Positions 1-10,796 of a stretch of 64,000 nt of DNA are shown one piece after another. The position numbers and the translations under genes were made by a program. Source of the DNA: Dipteris shenzhenensis (Eukaryota > Polypodiophyta > Polypodiopsida > Gleicheniales). The notes under the pieces were generated by a model. The model was not told where the DNA came from. It searched no databases and saw only the letters and a program-made list of their open reading frames with translations. The stretch is taken from assembly GCA_047967505.1 (NCBI GenBank), contig CM106540.1; one strand, given 5' to 3'. The stretch's first letter is position 1; every line of letters starts with the position of its first letter.

Positions 1-2140
1 GATTCAGAGGGGAGTCTCCGTCACGTATCTGGGATGCCAGGTTAGGGTGGGCATCTCTCCGGCACAGCAGTTCACTCCCGTGTTGGAGAGTATCAGGAGG
101 AAACTCATCTTTTGGAGTTCAACCAGACTTGACCTTGCATCCATAGTTGTGGTTGTGAACCAGGTATTATTGGCTACTGCCTGGTTCATTTGCTCATGTT
201 GGTGTAGATCTAGAGGTTGTATCGCTCAGCTCATGAGACCTATCAGGAACTTCCTATGGAGCGGTTTAGTAGGCACCTCAGATGTTGTAGCCAGGGTGAC
301 TTGGGAGACCCTCATTCTCCCCACAAGAGAAGGAGGTCTCAATATTATTGACCCGAACTTGTAGTGTATGGCCTTGCTCTGCAAGTTTGTAGTACATGGA
401 TTGATGCCTGGACAGGAGCCCTGGAAATATTTTTTCGCACACAACATTCAGTCTTGTATCCCTTCTCATGGGGGAGATTGGTTGGACAGTAGTAGATGGA
501 TCTTTACTTTAGCCCATCTCAAAACTCCCCCTTCCCCTCTCATGGCTGCTATTTTGAAAAGCTTGGGGCTGCTTTAGAAACACACTTTGCAAAGTTCCAC
601 CCACCTCTCGTGAAGAAATTCACAGGCATCCAGTTATGTGGAATGACTCGATTTTGGATGACCATGGCAGGCCACTTGGAGTGTCACATTATATGCAGTG
701 GTCTAGATGGGAGAGGGGACCTGCTTCTATAGTAGGCGCTTGGCAGGCCTTTATGAGACTTCCAGAGAATCAGAGACTTTTAGCAGTTGGCCATCTCAGA
801 GGGAGTGCACTCAGGATACAGCAAATACAAGTAGCCATTCTGCCAAAGTGGATTGACACGGATGACATGCTGATCACAGAGTCTACTTGGTGGGGAGCGT
901 TTTCAAGGATGGGCATTCCGTTACAAATTATTGTACTATGCAGGATGCACACGAGGATACCCTTGTCTTTGATGCTTAGTCGGGAGGAAGACTTATGAGG
1001 TCTTCTGATGATATTCTTTTGGAGATTGCATTTCAGCCTGTCATGATTGCAAGTTTCATGGAGTGGGACAGGGACTCACAGTGGTATCTTGACCCCGATC
1101 GTATTCTCCTTGCGCTGGGGTCTTGGAGACTCTGGCTGTATGGTGGGACCCAGGGGAGTGGGAATGGATTGATGAGGGGCACCGAGAGAAGAGCTTCCCC
1201 TTCTTTCGCTACACAGTTAGAAATGCTCCGTCGGACATTTCACCTCAGCAGTAGAGGTTGGAGGCCCTCCAGAGCATCCCATTGGGATAGTTTTCAGATT
1301 TTTGCAATTGTGCAGAAAAACTTCTGGCGTAGGTTCTGGAAATCCCTCAAGAATAGAAAGATCACTCTTTTCTTTTGGCTTTCTATTCGTGGAGGGATTG
1401 CAGTGAACCTATGGAGATCTAGGTTCGGGGCTGACCCTACTTGTCCTCGTTGTCACATGGCAGTTGAGTCAGTACAGCATTGCCTTTGGGAGTGCAGACA
1501 GGCGAGGACAATCTAGAAAGGTGTTGCTAGGATTTTCAGCATCTTTCATACAACACCTTTCTATATGACCTGGGGTTCAGTGGCTTGGTTATCTCTTACT
1601 GGCCCTCAGGCGTTCTTTGAGGGACATGATCTAGATCCAGATCCAGATCTCATTGTACGGCGACACTCAGTGGAGTCTTGTTCCCTCCAGGATGTTCCCT
1701 TCACTCCTTTCACAGCTGCTCATGCCTCATTAGACATGTCATGGGAGATTTTGGCTAGCATTGCAGCTTGGCATATTTGGAGAGCCAGGTGTAGAGAGGC
1801 GATGGAGGGTATCTAGGTTCACCCTTCCCAGGCTATGGCCAGTATTTGGACCGACACATTACACACTCTGATGGCCATATGGGCGAGCATGTAGGGATAC
1901 TCCAGGGCAACCATTGGTAGGAGAGTTACTTTTTTCAGAGTTTGGAGAGGATCTCCTTTCTTCTCTAAGTCTCCCTCGAGGTTGAGATGGCATTTTCAGC
2001 CTCCGCCTTGGTTTCTTATTAGCTCATTTTGAGCTGTTTTTTCCCCCCCTCATGCATTGCATGATGTACTCCCGCATCTGGGCTTGCTCTAGTGGTTTTA
2101 ATTCATACTTAATGAAGTAATTTTCTTGAAAAAAAAAAAA
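1..2140 (+). mobile_element. LINE-A copy 1, 5' cut by window edge
   Basis: This is the 3' part of a plant L1-type LINE, starting within the RT thumb region (YLGCQV...FTPVLESIRRKL) and running through the connection region, the zf-RVT domain and a short 3' UTR. The UTR carries the family signature (GCTTGCTCTAG, then ACTTAATGAAG) and ends in a poly(A) run at 2129-2140. The same tail recurs near 5955, 8937, 14913, 20852, 26805, 32074 and 63375, which defines the family I call LINE-A. The next element starts immediately after the A-run. Confidence 0.85.
47..2029 (+). pseudogene. LINE-A ORF2 C-terminal remnant (thumb, connection, zf-RVT)
   Basis: The product would be the C-terminal part of the LINE reverse transcriptase polyprotein. 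Open pieces lie at 47-364 (thumb), 636-998, 995-1516 (zf-RVT) and 1565-1816, in shifting frames with stops between them, for example TAG at 361 and again near 1514. The zf-RVT module shows FFWLSIRGGIAVNLW followed by CPRCHMAVESVQHCLWEC. The C-terminal WHFQPPPWFLISSF-type end closes the frame shortly before the 3' UTR. It cannot encode an intact protein. Confidence 0.8.
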
Positions 2141-3098
2141 GATGACCCTATTCATGCCTCTTTTAAGGCCCAACTGGTGTTTGATGTCATGCATGAAGGC
2201 TTTGAAGATACACGCAAGGATTGGAAAGATCCTACCCCTACTATTGGCATTATGGTTGAAGTGGAATGAAATAGTGGATCCAGTGCATGAATATGCTAAG
2301 CATGCCGTGATTATTTTTTTCTTGGGCCGTATGCCTGTTGCAGCAGATGTGGATAACTGGTTGACAAGGACACTAGGTGGCTATTTTGTTCCTAAGGTGC
2401 CTTATGCAACAAATGGTTTTTTGTAAATCATAATGGCAGATGCACAACACAAACAAATGCTACAGGAGCATTCTCCACTTTTTCCTAGACAACAATGGTG
2501 CATGTCCCACCCTGGTCGCCTACTAGGTATTATCAAGCTTTGATTCGGCATTGTTGCCCGTTGTGGGTGGAGATGGTAGATTTTTCTCAATGTGTGGCTT
2601 CATTCTTGCCAAAAATTGCAGCGTAGTTGGGCAAGGTGGTGTGTCCACCTAGGCCAAATGGAAATTCTAATAGGCTCTGCATTTTGTGGGATACGGATAC
2701 CCCCGCTCCAAGATCTTACTCTTTTACAGTAGATTATGATGCTATGGTTATTTGCAGGAGCATTCTTTGAATGCAAAAACTTTGGGCACAAGGCTTCACA
2801 ATGCCCTTTAGTTCTACATAAAATGCCTTCAGATGCCATACCTCCTCTGATGCAAAACAAGGATGCCAGTGGGTCTTCTATGGTAAAAAATAAATGCAAT
2901 AAACCAGTAATTGCAGCTCAAGATAAGGGAAAGCCACATATTGTTTCAAATGGGAATGCTTCAACCTCGATGCCCTCTACATCTCAATGTAAAGTTAAGA
3001 AAAAAATCCAACTGAAACCTGGCAGAGTCCAAGGAAATTCGTCTCAGCTAGGAGACCGTTACCTTCTCGGACATGGAATGGTACATCTTCAATGGTAA
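2141..3098 (+). pseudogene. LINE-B ORF1 (gag-like, DUF4283 plus zinc knuckle) remnant
   Basis: The decayed frame resembles the ORF1 copies at 20702-19416 and 22477-22043. Landmarks are AQLVFDVMHEGFEDT, VHEYAKHAVIIFFLGRMP, NWLTRTLGGYFVPKVPYA and a zinc knuckle near 2763-2812. The knuckle reads FFECKNFGHKASQC, so the first Cys of the CX2CX4HX4C motif is lost. Such ORF1 proteins bind the LINE RNA. Several frameshifts separate the pieces. Confidence 0.65.
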
Positions 3099-3596
3099 TA
3101 CTCCTGAAAAGTCATGAATTGGTATCACATGGACAGCAAGTTGTACTCTTTTCCCTAAAGAAGAAGTTGCTGGTTTGCTGTCTTCCCATCAAGCTGTTGT
3201 GTCAAATTAGGGAAGAGGCCATGCACACTTGATCTAGTTGCTTGTGCGAATATCAGCTGTACATAGCTGTACTTCATAAAATTTCTGTAAATATGCTTTA
3301 ACAAATAAAATGCATCACTCTCAATGTACACGATTTGTGTGACACATGGAAATGGAAGCTTGTGTGGACGTATGTCAATGAATTGCAGCCTGACATAGTG
3401 GCTTTGCAAGAGCATCATCCTAGTAACACCCTCCATTTGTAAAGTATGCACTGAAGCCGAGTGTCCCATCTCCTTTATCACATCTTGAGCCTCAAAAGGC
3501 ATATTTTTTGCATCGTCTGCGCATTTCTACGGTGGATAATGATGTAGTAGATGGTCAAGGCTATGTCCTTTCTTTCCCATAGGCTAGGAGGCAATT

Positions 3597-4332
3597 TTGT
3601 TTAGGTTTACAATCCAAGTCAATTGGGCATACTCTTTCAAATATGTTGCAACCTTTTCTGCCGGTCCCTCGATTGTATACTTCATTTCAGTTTTGGATTG
3701 GAAGTTCGATAGATCACTCCTAGGCTATTCTTCATTTTCATTTGCTGATCTTTCTGCTAAGAATGCTTATCATCTTTTATTACCACAGTCATGGATTCAA
3801 CAGCAAGGAAATCATTTATGGCATCTCAATAAGCCCCTTGCTTGGTGGAAGGGTTGTCTTCGGCAAATCTGGGACAATAAGCTTCTTCTCAAGCAGCTTG
3901 TTTTCTTATGGCGATCTTTGAAGGGGGGCTTATTACTGCTTGGATATCTATTGGTTGCCAGACGTCTGGCCTCCTTGGCATGTCCTATATTTTCACATCC
4001 CAGGGAGACTGAGCAACATCTTTTCTAGACTTGTCTTGCTGCTCATGATGTTCTTCACAGACTGAGAGCTGGTCTTCATGCTCGTTTTCTAGGCATATCC
4101 TTTGGCAGGTAGTTTTGATTATTTGGCAAATATTCCTCTAGGCCCGGTTATGATCAATTCTTCTGTTGGTGCCCTTATTGGGCTTTGTGGTCATTATACC
4201 ATGCTCGTAATATTCGGTTGTGCGAGCATTCTTGTTTGGATATTTAGTATTTATTGCGTTCCTCCTTGCGTCGATCTCTCCAAGATGCACATTCTCTTGG
4301 AGACCTTCCTTTGGCCCAATTAGAGGTGTTTT
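3597..4332 (+). pseudogene. LINE-B ORF2 C-terminal (zf-RVT) remnant
   Basis: The pieces match the C-terminus of the LINE-B copies at 16692-15752 and 13092-12271. The shared landmarks are MLQPFLPVPR, the SPLAWWKGCLRQIWD-like block before the zf-RVT, LFLWRSLKGG, and a terminal block near 4250-4320 (SLQDAHSLGDLPLAQLE in another frame). Frameshifts and stops are numerous. No RT catalytic core is present here. Confidence 0.6.
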
Positions 4333-4577
4333 ACTACTGTTTTTAGTTCTGATGAGTTGTATCGCTTTGAGAAGCTATGAAACATATATTTTTTCTAATG
4401 AATACTGCTTCTTACCCACACAAAAAACTGTCTGTGTGTGCGTTTAGTTTTGAGTAGTAGCTGTCTCATTTTGGGACAGCTATGAATGTATATTCTTTTT
4501 AGATGAATACTGCTTCTTACAAAATGTATGTATATTCTTTCCAAATGAATATTGCTTCTTAGCCCCCTTTAAAAAAA

Positions 4578-5975
4578 GGTGTGTATAGGACATCTCAGAG
4601 GGAGTGCAGGGAGGATCTTGCAGATTGAGTCAGCCCTTCCAGAGGCTTGGATAGACACAGATGATATGCCTCTCACTACCTCCACTTGGGCAGGTACTTT
4701 CTCGAGAGGCGGGGTTCCACTTCAGGTCTTAGCCTTCCGAGGTGCACAGGAGGATGCTTTGGTTTTCAGTGTCCAGGATGGTGGCAGATTGCTCAGATCT
4801 ACAGATGATATATTGCTTGAGTCTGCTTTTCAGCCTATCAGGGTCGTAGGCCTTTTGATGCAGGGATCAGATTCAGAGTGGTTCTTAGACCCTGACCCCC
4901 AGTTACTCTCCACCGGGTCTTGGAGACTTTGGCTCTATGGAGGAGTTCCCATCAGGTATTTACAGTGGGACCCCGGAGAGTGGGAGTGGATTGACGCGGG
5001 GCATCGAGAGAAGACCATCCCCTTCTTTCGTTACACGGTCAGTAATGCCAGGAGATTTCAGCTCAGTAGTAGAGGTTGGAGACCCTCCAGAGTTCCTCAT
5101 TGGGAGACTTTTGGTATTACTGCGGATCAGCAGAGGTACTTCTGGAGGAGGCTCTGGAAATCCCACAGGAATAGAAAGATCACTATCTTCTTTTGGCTTT
5201 CTATTCATGGAGGGATTGCAGTGAACCTTTGGAGGTCCAGATTCGGAGCCGACCCTACTTGCCCTCGTTGCCTTTCTGCTTCGGAGTCTATTCAGCATTG
5301 CTTATGGGATTGCAGACAGGCGAGATTGATTTGGATGGGGATAGCCAGGATCTTTAGTCACTTTGCCCATTCCCCACTCTTTATGACTTGGGGCTCGGTG
5401 GCTTGGCTTTCTCTTACAGGACCTCAGGTTTTCTATGAGGGACTTGACTCCTCCCGGGCCATTTCAGTTCGACATCATCGGGTTGAGCTCTGCTTGTTGG
5501 ATGTGGTTACACACCGTCCTTTTACAGTTGTACATGCCTCTGTGGATACTTCTTGGGAGATTATAGCGAGCATAGCAGCCTAGCATATCTGGAGATCCAG
5601 ATGCACAGAGGCTATGGAGGGTACTCAGGTTCATCCCTCGCACACATTGGCTAGTATCTGGACAGACATCGTACACACTCTGATGGCCGTATGGACGGGT
5701 ATGCAGGGGGACTCCCGTGCAGCCTCAGCTAGGAGGGCTTCTTTCTTCAGGGAATGGAAGGATTCTCCTTTCTTCTCTGAATCTACTCTCTGAATCTACT
5801 ACAGGGTTGAGATGGCACTTTCAGCCTCAGCCTTGGTTTCTTTCCACCTCACTCTGAGGGGGTTTTTTTATTATCCTCATGATTTCATGATGTATTCCGC
5901 TTTGAGCTTGCTCTCGCGGGTTTTTGTTCTTACTTAATAGAAGTCTTTTTCATGAAAAAAAAAAAAAAAAAAAAA
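4578..5975 (+). mobile_element. LINE-A copy 2, 5'-truncated
   Basis: The 5'-truncated LINE-A begins right after a GGTGTGTAT joint and ends in an A-run at 5955-5975. GGTGTGTGAGTGGG follows that run and leads into another LINE fragment. The 3' UTR keeps the family signature (TTGAGCTTGCTCTCGCGGG and ACTTAATAGAAGTC). A small tandem repeat of CTGAATCTACT occurs near 5777-5800. Confidence 0.85.
4579..5853 (+). pseudogene. LINE-A ORF2 C-terminus with zf-RVT, nearly open
   Basis: A 334-codon open stretch (4579-5583) runs from GHLRGSAGRILQIESALPEAW through GSWRLWLYGGVPIRYLQWDPG to the zf-RVT module (NRKITIFFWLSIHGGIAVNLW, then CPRCLSASESIQHCLWDC). One TAG at 5581 interrupts it. The same frame then continues (RSRCTEAMEGTQVHPSH, SIWTDIVHTLMAVW) to about 5853. 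This is one of the better preserved C-termini of the family, which suggests a fairly recent insertion. EN and RT are absent, so it cannot move on its own. Confidence 0.75.
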
Positions 5976-6210
5976 GGTGTGTGAGTGGGTGGGGCTGTCC
6001 TACCGCTTCTAGTGGATGTTCAAGATTTCTTTCGTTCATCCTTGCATCAGTCTCTCCAAGATGTGCATTCTCTTGGAGACCTTCCTTTGGCCCAGTTAGA
6101 AGAGTTTTATCAGTGTTTCTAGTTATGAGTAGTAGCTGTTCTATTTTGGGACAGCTATGAATGTACATTCTTCTTAATGAAATAGTTTCTTTACCACCCC
6201 CCCAAAAAAA
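5976..6210 (+). mobile_element. LINE-B 3'-end fragment
   Basis: A fragment of about 230 bp matches the last coding block and 3' UTR of LINE-B (CTCTCCAAGATG, GACCTTCCTTTGGCCCA, GAGTAGTAGCTGT, GGGACAGCTATGAATGTA). It ends in an A-run at 6204-6210 followed by GTGTGTAT. It is the fourth member of a head-to-tail chain (A, B, A, B), all on the + strand. Confidence 0.7.
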
Positions 6211-7900
6211 GTGTGTATACTAGTTGTGTGAAAGGGAGGGCGGAATCAGACTTCAGTAGAGGATCTCTTGGAATCATAGTTACACTTAAACGCGTTTCAG
6301 AGCCCAGCTGGACTCTCAAACACGTTCTAGGAAAGGCCCAAACCAGAAAACGGAGTTTCAAGGCTGAAACATTTCAGACCCTTGAAACAGCTGGCTGAAA
6401 TGTTTCAGCCCAGCTGTTTAGAGGGCTGAAACGGGCCGTTTCAAGTAACACCCCCCTCCCTCTATTTCACGATTTTTTCCGGCGGGTTTTTTTTCTCTCC
6501 GTGTTTCATTTTGGCATACACTTGCAATCTTTCACTCCCTCCACCCCTTCAGCCTCACACTCTTGGACTTTTGAGGGTTTTCTAGCCCTCCTTGAGCCCC
6601 ATTCACTCCCTGGGAGTCCTTTCTCTCCTGCAGGCTGCTACAAACCCCCCTCCATCATCCACTCCCCTTCAGCCCTCCTTCATAGCTCAGCCTCCACTCC
6701 TTCAGCCATCTCTTTGAGCCCGTAGCATTCTAAATCTGTGTGTGATCACCTCAAAACCCTTTATTCTAACCCCCCTTCCTTGATGACATGAGGTTTCCCC
6801 ATTTCAGCCCTCCTAGAAACCCCGAAACATTTCCGTTTCCATTTCCCTTAAGTATGCAAGTTGGAATGCATGGTGGAGCAGGGTGCCAATCGAATCTGAT
6901 TTTTTTTGCAAGTGAGCATAGTAGAGCCCCTCCTCTCCAGATTAATTTTTGTCTTAGTAAGGCCTTCAAGACCTCAATCATCTTGATACCTATGAACGAT
7001 ATCCTGCTTGGAACAAAGGATGAATCACATCTAGGATCTCCTCAGGATATGTGTGCAGCTATCCACCCTCCTCATAATGTTGACTCTAAAGCTGCATCTA
7101 CCAAGCCCAAGAAGAATAATGAGGAATGCACTCATCTAGACACAACTGCACGCATCTCTACTCTAGCCCGTTCATACCAATCCACCAACCATGGGGAGCC
7201 TGTTTGCTGCCTTTTAAATGCCCCAATAGAAGTGAGGTCCCGACAGAGTGCTCACTCGTCCTTTCAAAGGGTCTAGCAGTGACTCCAAGTCTGCTCCTAT
7301 TCTAGGATGGCGGCTACTTGTTCATGCTTCTGCAAGTCGGTATCATCAACAGCATACCATTGAGTCCCTATGCAGCCACCAGAAGAGACCCTGAATAGAG
7401 AGTACCCCATATATGCCACTAATCATCTAGAGCTTGACAAAGATGAAGGCTATCCAACTCCCACCCTTGTGAAGGTTAGTTTTCCTTGGTTTGCAACAAG
7501 ACTCTAAAGTTACAGATGGCCAGTCCCCTATTGAGAAAGTTCTCGTAAATGGGGAAGGCATTTGTCAACATAATACACACAAGATCTGAAAAGTACTAGC
7601 AGGAGATCAATAACCATGAAGGCAAAGGGAATAGGCTTGGGAGAGGAGGAAGTGGTGGACGAACAAACGAAGGAATGAGAATGAGGCCACCTAGTTTGCA
7701 GGGATACTCATGATTGCTGAGCTGTTAATAGGACACATTTTCAATTTTCCACTCTGGATATTTTCAGATATTATAACCCTTGTTTTCAGATATTATAACC
7801 CTTGTAATATTAATAGTACTTTCATACTGTATCAGCTCTCTTCCAGAAAGAAATAGAAGAGAAACAAAAAAATTGTAATTCTATTCAACATCGACAAAGA
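6211..7900. other. Unassigned DNA without a recognised gene
   Basis: I recognise no protein domain on either strand. The longest frame is 6788-7276 (+, 162 codons); it has no family features and its composition looks non-coding. The stretch holds a perfect 16-bp inverted repeat (6362-6377 with 6395-6410), many CTGAAAC/GTTTCAG words at 6290-6450, and a 21-22 bp tandem duplication (TTTTCAGATATTATAACCCTT) near 7766-7810. It could be intron or intergenic DNA next to the exon at 7939-8882. Confidence 0.5.
6362..6410. repeat. Perfect 16-bp inverted repeat
   Basis: GGCTGAAACATTTCAG at 6362-6377 is the exact reverse complement of CTGAAATGTTTCAGCC at 6395-6410, with a 17-nt spacer. The flanks are rich in the same CTGAAAC/GTTTCAG word. 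It could form a hairpin, but no function is evident. Confidence 0.6.
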
Positions 7901-7938
7901 CAGACTCTTGAAGTATCATGATTAAAATTTGGACTCAC

Positions 7939-8882
7939 CACTGCCACAAGCATCCACAATATCCTTGATCAGGACGGTCGTGGTCTTCTCTTTCTGATAG
8001 AAGGAAGCCATTTGTGCTGACAAGATCTGAGATAAAGGTTCAAGATCATGGTGGCAGAATCTTTTCTGCTGTAGTTGGCATTCAGCCATCACCGCACCTG
8101 TTATTAATTCATTCAAAACAAGCGTCTTTTTATGGGCTATAGGTGATTTAAATTCACCATCTTTTATCCTTTCCCCAAATTCAGATGGACAGGTGCTATC
8201 ATTAGGCTGATAGCTTTCAAGGGTGAATTTTTTTGTAACTGTACTGGAATCTTTTGGATTCTTATCCTTCAGTGGGCTTTTGTCATCAGAATTATCTTCA
8301 TATGCCATCTGCAATGACTGTAAGCTGCAACTTGGTTTAGAGTTTACAGGCTCGTTTGAACAACATTTCATGGCTGTAGGTTGGTCACATGAATCAGATG
8401 ATATGACAGATTGAGCCATAACAGTAGTTCCAGAAGAATAGATATCTGTCCTGGCATTCTGTTGAGTTACCCCAACATCCTTTGTGACAGTAAAAGCAGT
8501 AGCACCGCGTAAATCACCAATGCAGTGTTGTGTGCTATCACCATTACTTTGATCCCTGCAGTCTCCCAATTCTGGACATTCCACTTGACACCTTTTGTGT
8601 ACCAATCTAGTTGACCAAGGAAGAGAATCCCAACAGTCTGCCTGTGAGACTACAGGAACTTTCCCACACGAGGAGAAGTTCAGGCTTGCGTGATTCGAAA
8701 ACAAACCACTTGTCTGATCTGGACGAGGACTATATGCCTCATCTTCTTGAATCCCTTTGATGCTGCAGTTACTAATTTCACTGTCCGCAGAAATATCTTT
8801 TGACTTCAACGTTGTATCCATATTGTCTGCAGCAAACTCTGACAAGGGACAAGGGCAATGAAGCAAATTAATTGCAGCCTCA
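7939..8882 (-). CDS. Large internal exon of an unidentified host gene
   Basis: This 944-nt segment is open on the minus strand and bordered by good plant splice signals: acceptor TTTTTCTGTAG just before 8882 and donor AGTG|GTGAGT at 7939/7938. The protein starts (T)EAAINLLHCPCPLSE. It is polar, rich in Ser, Asp, Lys and Gln, and mostly disorder-like. A better ordered, perhaps helical block lies near its end (ELITGAVMAECQLQQ, LEPLSQILSAQMASFYQ, TTVLIKDIVDACGSG). No transposon domain is visible and codon use looks like real coding sequence. The exon begins in phase 2 and ends in phase 1. The next downstream exon is not recognisable in 6211-7938. I do not recognise the family; a nuclear or scaffold-type protein is only a guess. 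It may belong with the exons at 53.6-55.3 kb. Confidence 0.6.
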
Positions 8883-8894
8883 CTACAGAAAAAT

Positions 8895-8898
<4 letters not shown>

Positions 8899-8936
<38 letters not shown>
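8899..8936. repeat. (CT)n(CA)n microsatellite at a LINE tail
   Basis: A run of CT dinucleotides (to about 8919) changes into CA dinucleotides (to 8936) and abuts the T-run (8937-8946) that marks the 3' end of the minus-strand LINE-A copy 3. Read on the LINE strand, this is poly(A) followed by GTGTG and then GAGAG. Confidence 0.9.
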
Positions 8937-9032
8937 TTTTTTTTTTGTTGCAAAAAGAGACTTCTATTAAGTATTAAAGAAAACCATTAGAGCAAGCTCC
9001 ATACGGGATACACCATGCAATGCATGAAAAGC

Positions 9033-10692
9033 TCAAGAGCCAAAAAGAAAGGATTGTGGCTGATAGTGCCATCTCAATCCAGTAGAACCCTCCAAGAAAA
9101 AGGGAGAACCCCTCCAAACTCGAAGAAAAACAGTCCTCCTAGAAGAGGCTGCCCGTGAAGGGCCTTGCATGCTAGCCCAAGTGGCTATGAACGTGTGAAC
9201 CGTGTCAGTCCAAATACCCGTGAACACTTGTGATGGGTGTATCTGCATGCCATCCAATGCCTCTGTCCATTTGGCTCTCCAAATGTGCAAGAGGAAATGC
9301 TAGCCAAAATCTCCCAAGAGGTGTCCACTGAAGCATGGGAAGCTTTGGTACATCCTGAAGAGAGCAGGGCTCTATCACCTGCCGGTGGACCGAGAGTGCC
9401 CAAGAAGAAGGCTCACCCTCATAAAACACCTGGGGCCCAGTAAGGGATAACCATGCGACCGAGCCCCAAGGCATGAAGAAAGGGGAAGTATAAAAAATGC
9501 TGAGTATCCAAGCAACCCCTTTCCAAACAGTCCTCGCCTAACTGCAGTCCCAAAGGCAATGTCGCACTGAATCCTCTGCAGAATGATAGCGAGGGCAAGT
9601 GGGATCAGCCCCAAATTGTGATCTCCACTGGTTCACTGCAATCCCTCCATGAATAGAAAGCCAAATGAAAAGAGTGATCTTTCTATTTCTGAGGGATTTC
9701 CATAGCCTCCTCTAGAAATTCCTACGCAAATCTACGGTGATGAAGAAGCTGTCCTAGTGGGGGGCTCTGGAGGGAATCCAACCCCTAATGCTCAGCTGCA
9801 ATCTCCTAACATTACCAACTGTGAAACGAAAGAAAGGAATCCCCCTCTCTCGGTGCCCATGATCTATCCACTCCCACTCTCCTGGGTCCCACTGCAAGCA
9901 CCTGATAGGTGCACCTCCATATAACCACAACCTCCAGGATCCCAAGGCCAAGAGCAGAGGGTTAGGGTCTAAGTACCACTACAAGCCCGCTCCATGGTCC
10001 ACAAAACCAGCAATCCTGACAGGCTGAAAGGCAACCTCTAGAAGGATATCATCCGTGGATCTAGAGAGTATACCTCCGTCCCCAACATCAAAGACCAGCA
10101 CATCTTCCTCGAGACCTCAAAGAGCGATCACCTGTAAAGGAACTGCTGTCCTCAAAAAAGCTCCCATCCAAGTGGTGGAAGTAATAGGCATCTCAACTGT
10201 CCATCCCACCGGGATGGCTGCACCTATCTGCTGAATCCTGCGTGCTACTCCTCTGAGGTGACTCACTGACTACAGTCTCTGATCCTCAGGTAGCTTGATA
10301 AAAGCCTTCCAAGTGCCTATTGTGTAGGCGGGGCCTCTCTCCCATCTAGACCATTGCATGTAATGGGAGGTGCCCAGTGGTCTGCCATGCTCATCAAGTA
10401 TACTATCGTTCCAAATGATCGGCTGCCTATCAATCTCTTCGAGGGTAGAGGGCGGCACCCTCTGAAGAGTGTTCTTGAAGCTCCCCCAAGCTTTCAGGAT
10501 GGCAGTCATGAGAGGAGAGGTAGGAAATCTAAGAGGGGCTGAAGTAAAAATCCAGCGAGGGCTCCATAAAAAATTTTTGACTGGTCTAACGAGTTGAAGT
10601 AAAAATCCAGCGAGGGCTCCATAAAAAATTCCTGACTGGTCTAACGAGTTGAGTAATGCAATCCCTAGACCGGCACCAGCAAGAACACACAA
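9033..10692 (-). pseudogene. LINE-A ORF2 C-terminal remnant
   Basis: Broken frames cover 10692-10270, 9951-9754, 9614-9375 and 9474-9033. They carry the thumb and connection region (FKNTLQRVPPSTLEEIDRQP, ILDEHGRPLGTSHYMQWSRW), GSWRLWLYGGAPIRCLQWD, the zf-RVT module (frame-shifted near 9600) and the C-terminal SLTGPQVFYEGEPSSWALSV to QSFLFGS. At least four frameshifts occur, so it is inactive. Confidence 0.7.
10541..10650 (-). repeat. 55-bp tandem duplication inside LINE-A copy 3
   Basis: Two adjacent 55-bp units (10541-10595 and 10596-10650) both begin GAAGTAAAAATCCAGCGAGG and end GACTGGTCTAACGAGTT. They differ at two bases (TTT versus CCT context). The duplication sits where this copy lacks the segment of about 230 bp that other LINE-A copies have between NFLWS and RWIFT. 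Confidence 0.85.
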
Positions 10693-10796
10693 ACCAGGCG
10701 GTGGCCAAAAGAGCCTGGTTCACTACCACAACTCTAGATGCAAGGATGAGTTTGGCTGAGCTCCAAAAAATGAGCTTTTTCCTTATACTCTCACAC

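Larger units (their letters stand above)
2141..4577 (+). mobile_element. LINE-B copy 1, internally deleted
   Basis: This is a second L1-type family. It carries a DUF4283/CCHC ORF1 remnant (2141-3098) followed, after a large deletion, by the ORF2 C-terminus (about 3590-4330). The 3' UTR holds two or three near-copies of a segment containing GAATACTGCTTCTTA (near 4400, 4505 and 4545), with an inner A-run at 4426 and the terminal A-run at 4571-4577. The sequence GGTGTGTAT follows directly and leads into the next LINE. EN and most of the RT are missing. Confidence 0.75.
8937..10791 (-). mobile_element. LINE-A copy 3, 5'-truncated
   Basis: The element reads on the minus strand from the RT thumb (near 10790, ESIRRKL equivalent) to the poly(A) tail (T-run 8937-8946). 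The 3' UTR signature is present (AATACTTAATAGAAGTCTC, GAGCTTGCTCTAATGG). It belongs to the same subfamily as the copy at 62357-63388, because both end QSFLFGS. An internal deletion removes part of the connection region, and a 55-bp tandem duplication sits at 10541-10650. Confidence 0.85.

Noticed and set aside
6788-7276. 162-codon plus-strand frame
   Set aside because: No recognisable domain, no splice or start context, and composition not distinct from the non-coding flanks.
8899-8936. Possible CRISPR-like or structured repeat array
   Set aside because: It is a plain CT/CA microsatellite. There are no spacers, and no CRISPR array is expected or seen anywhere in this eukaryotic window.
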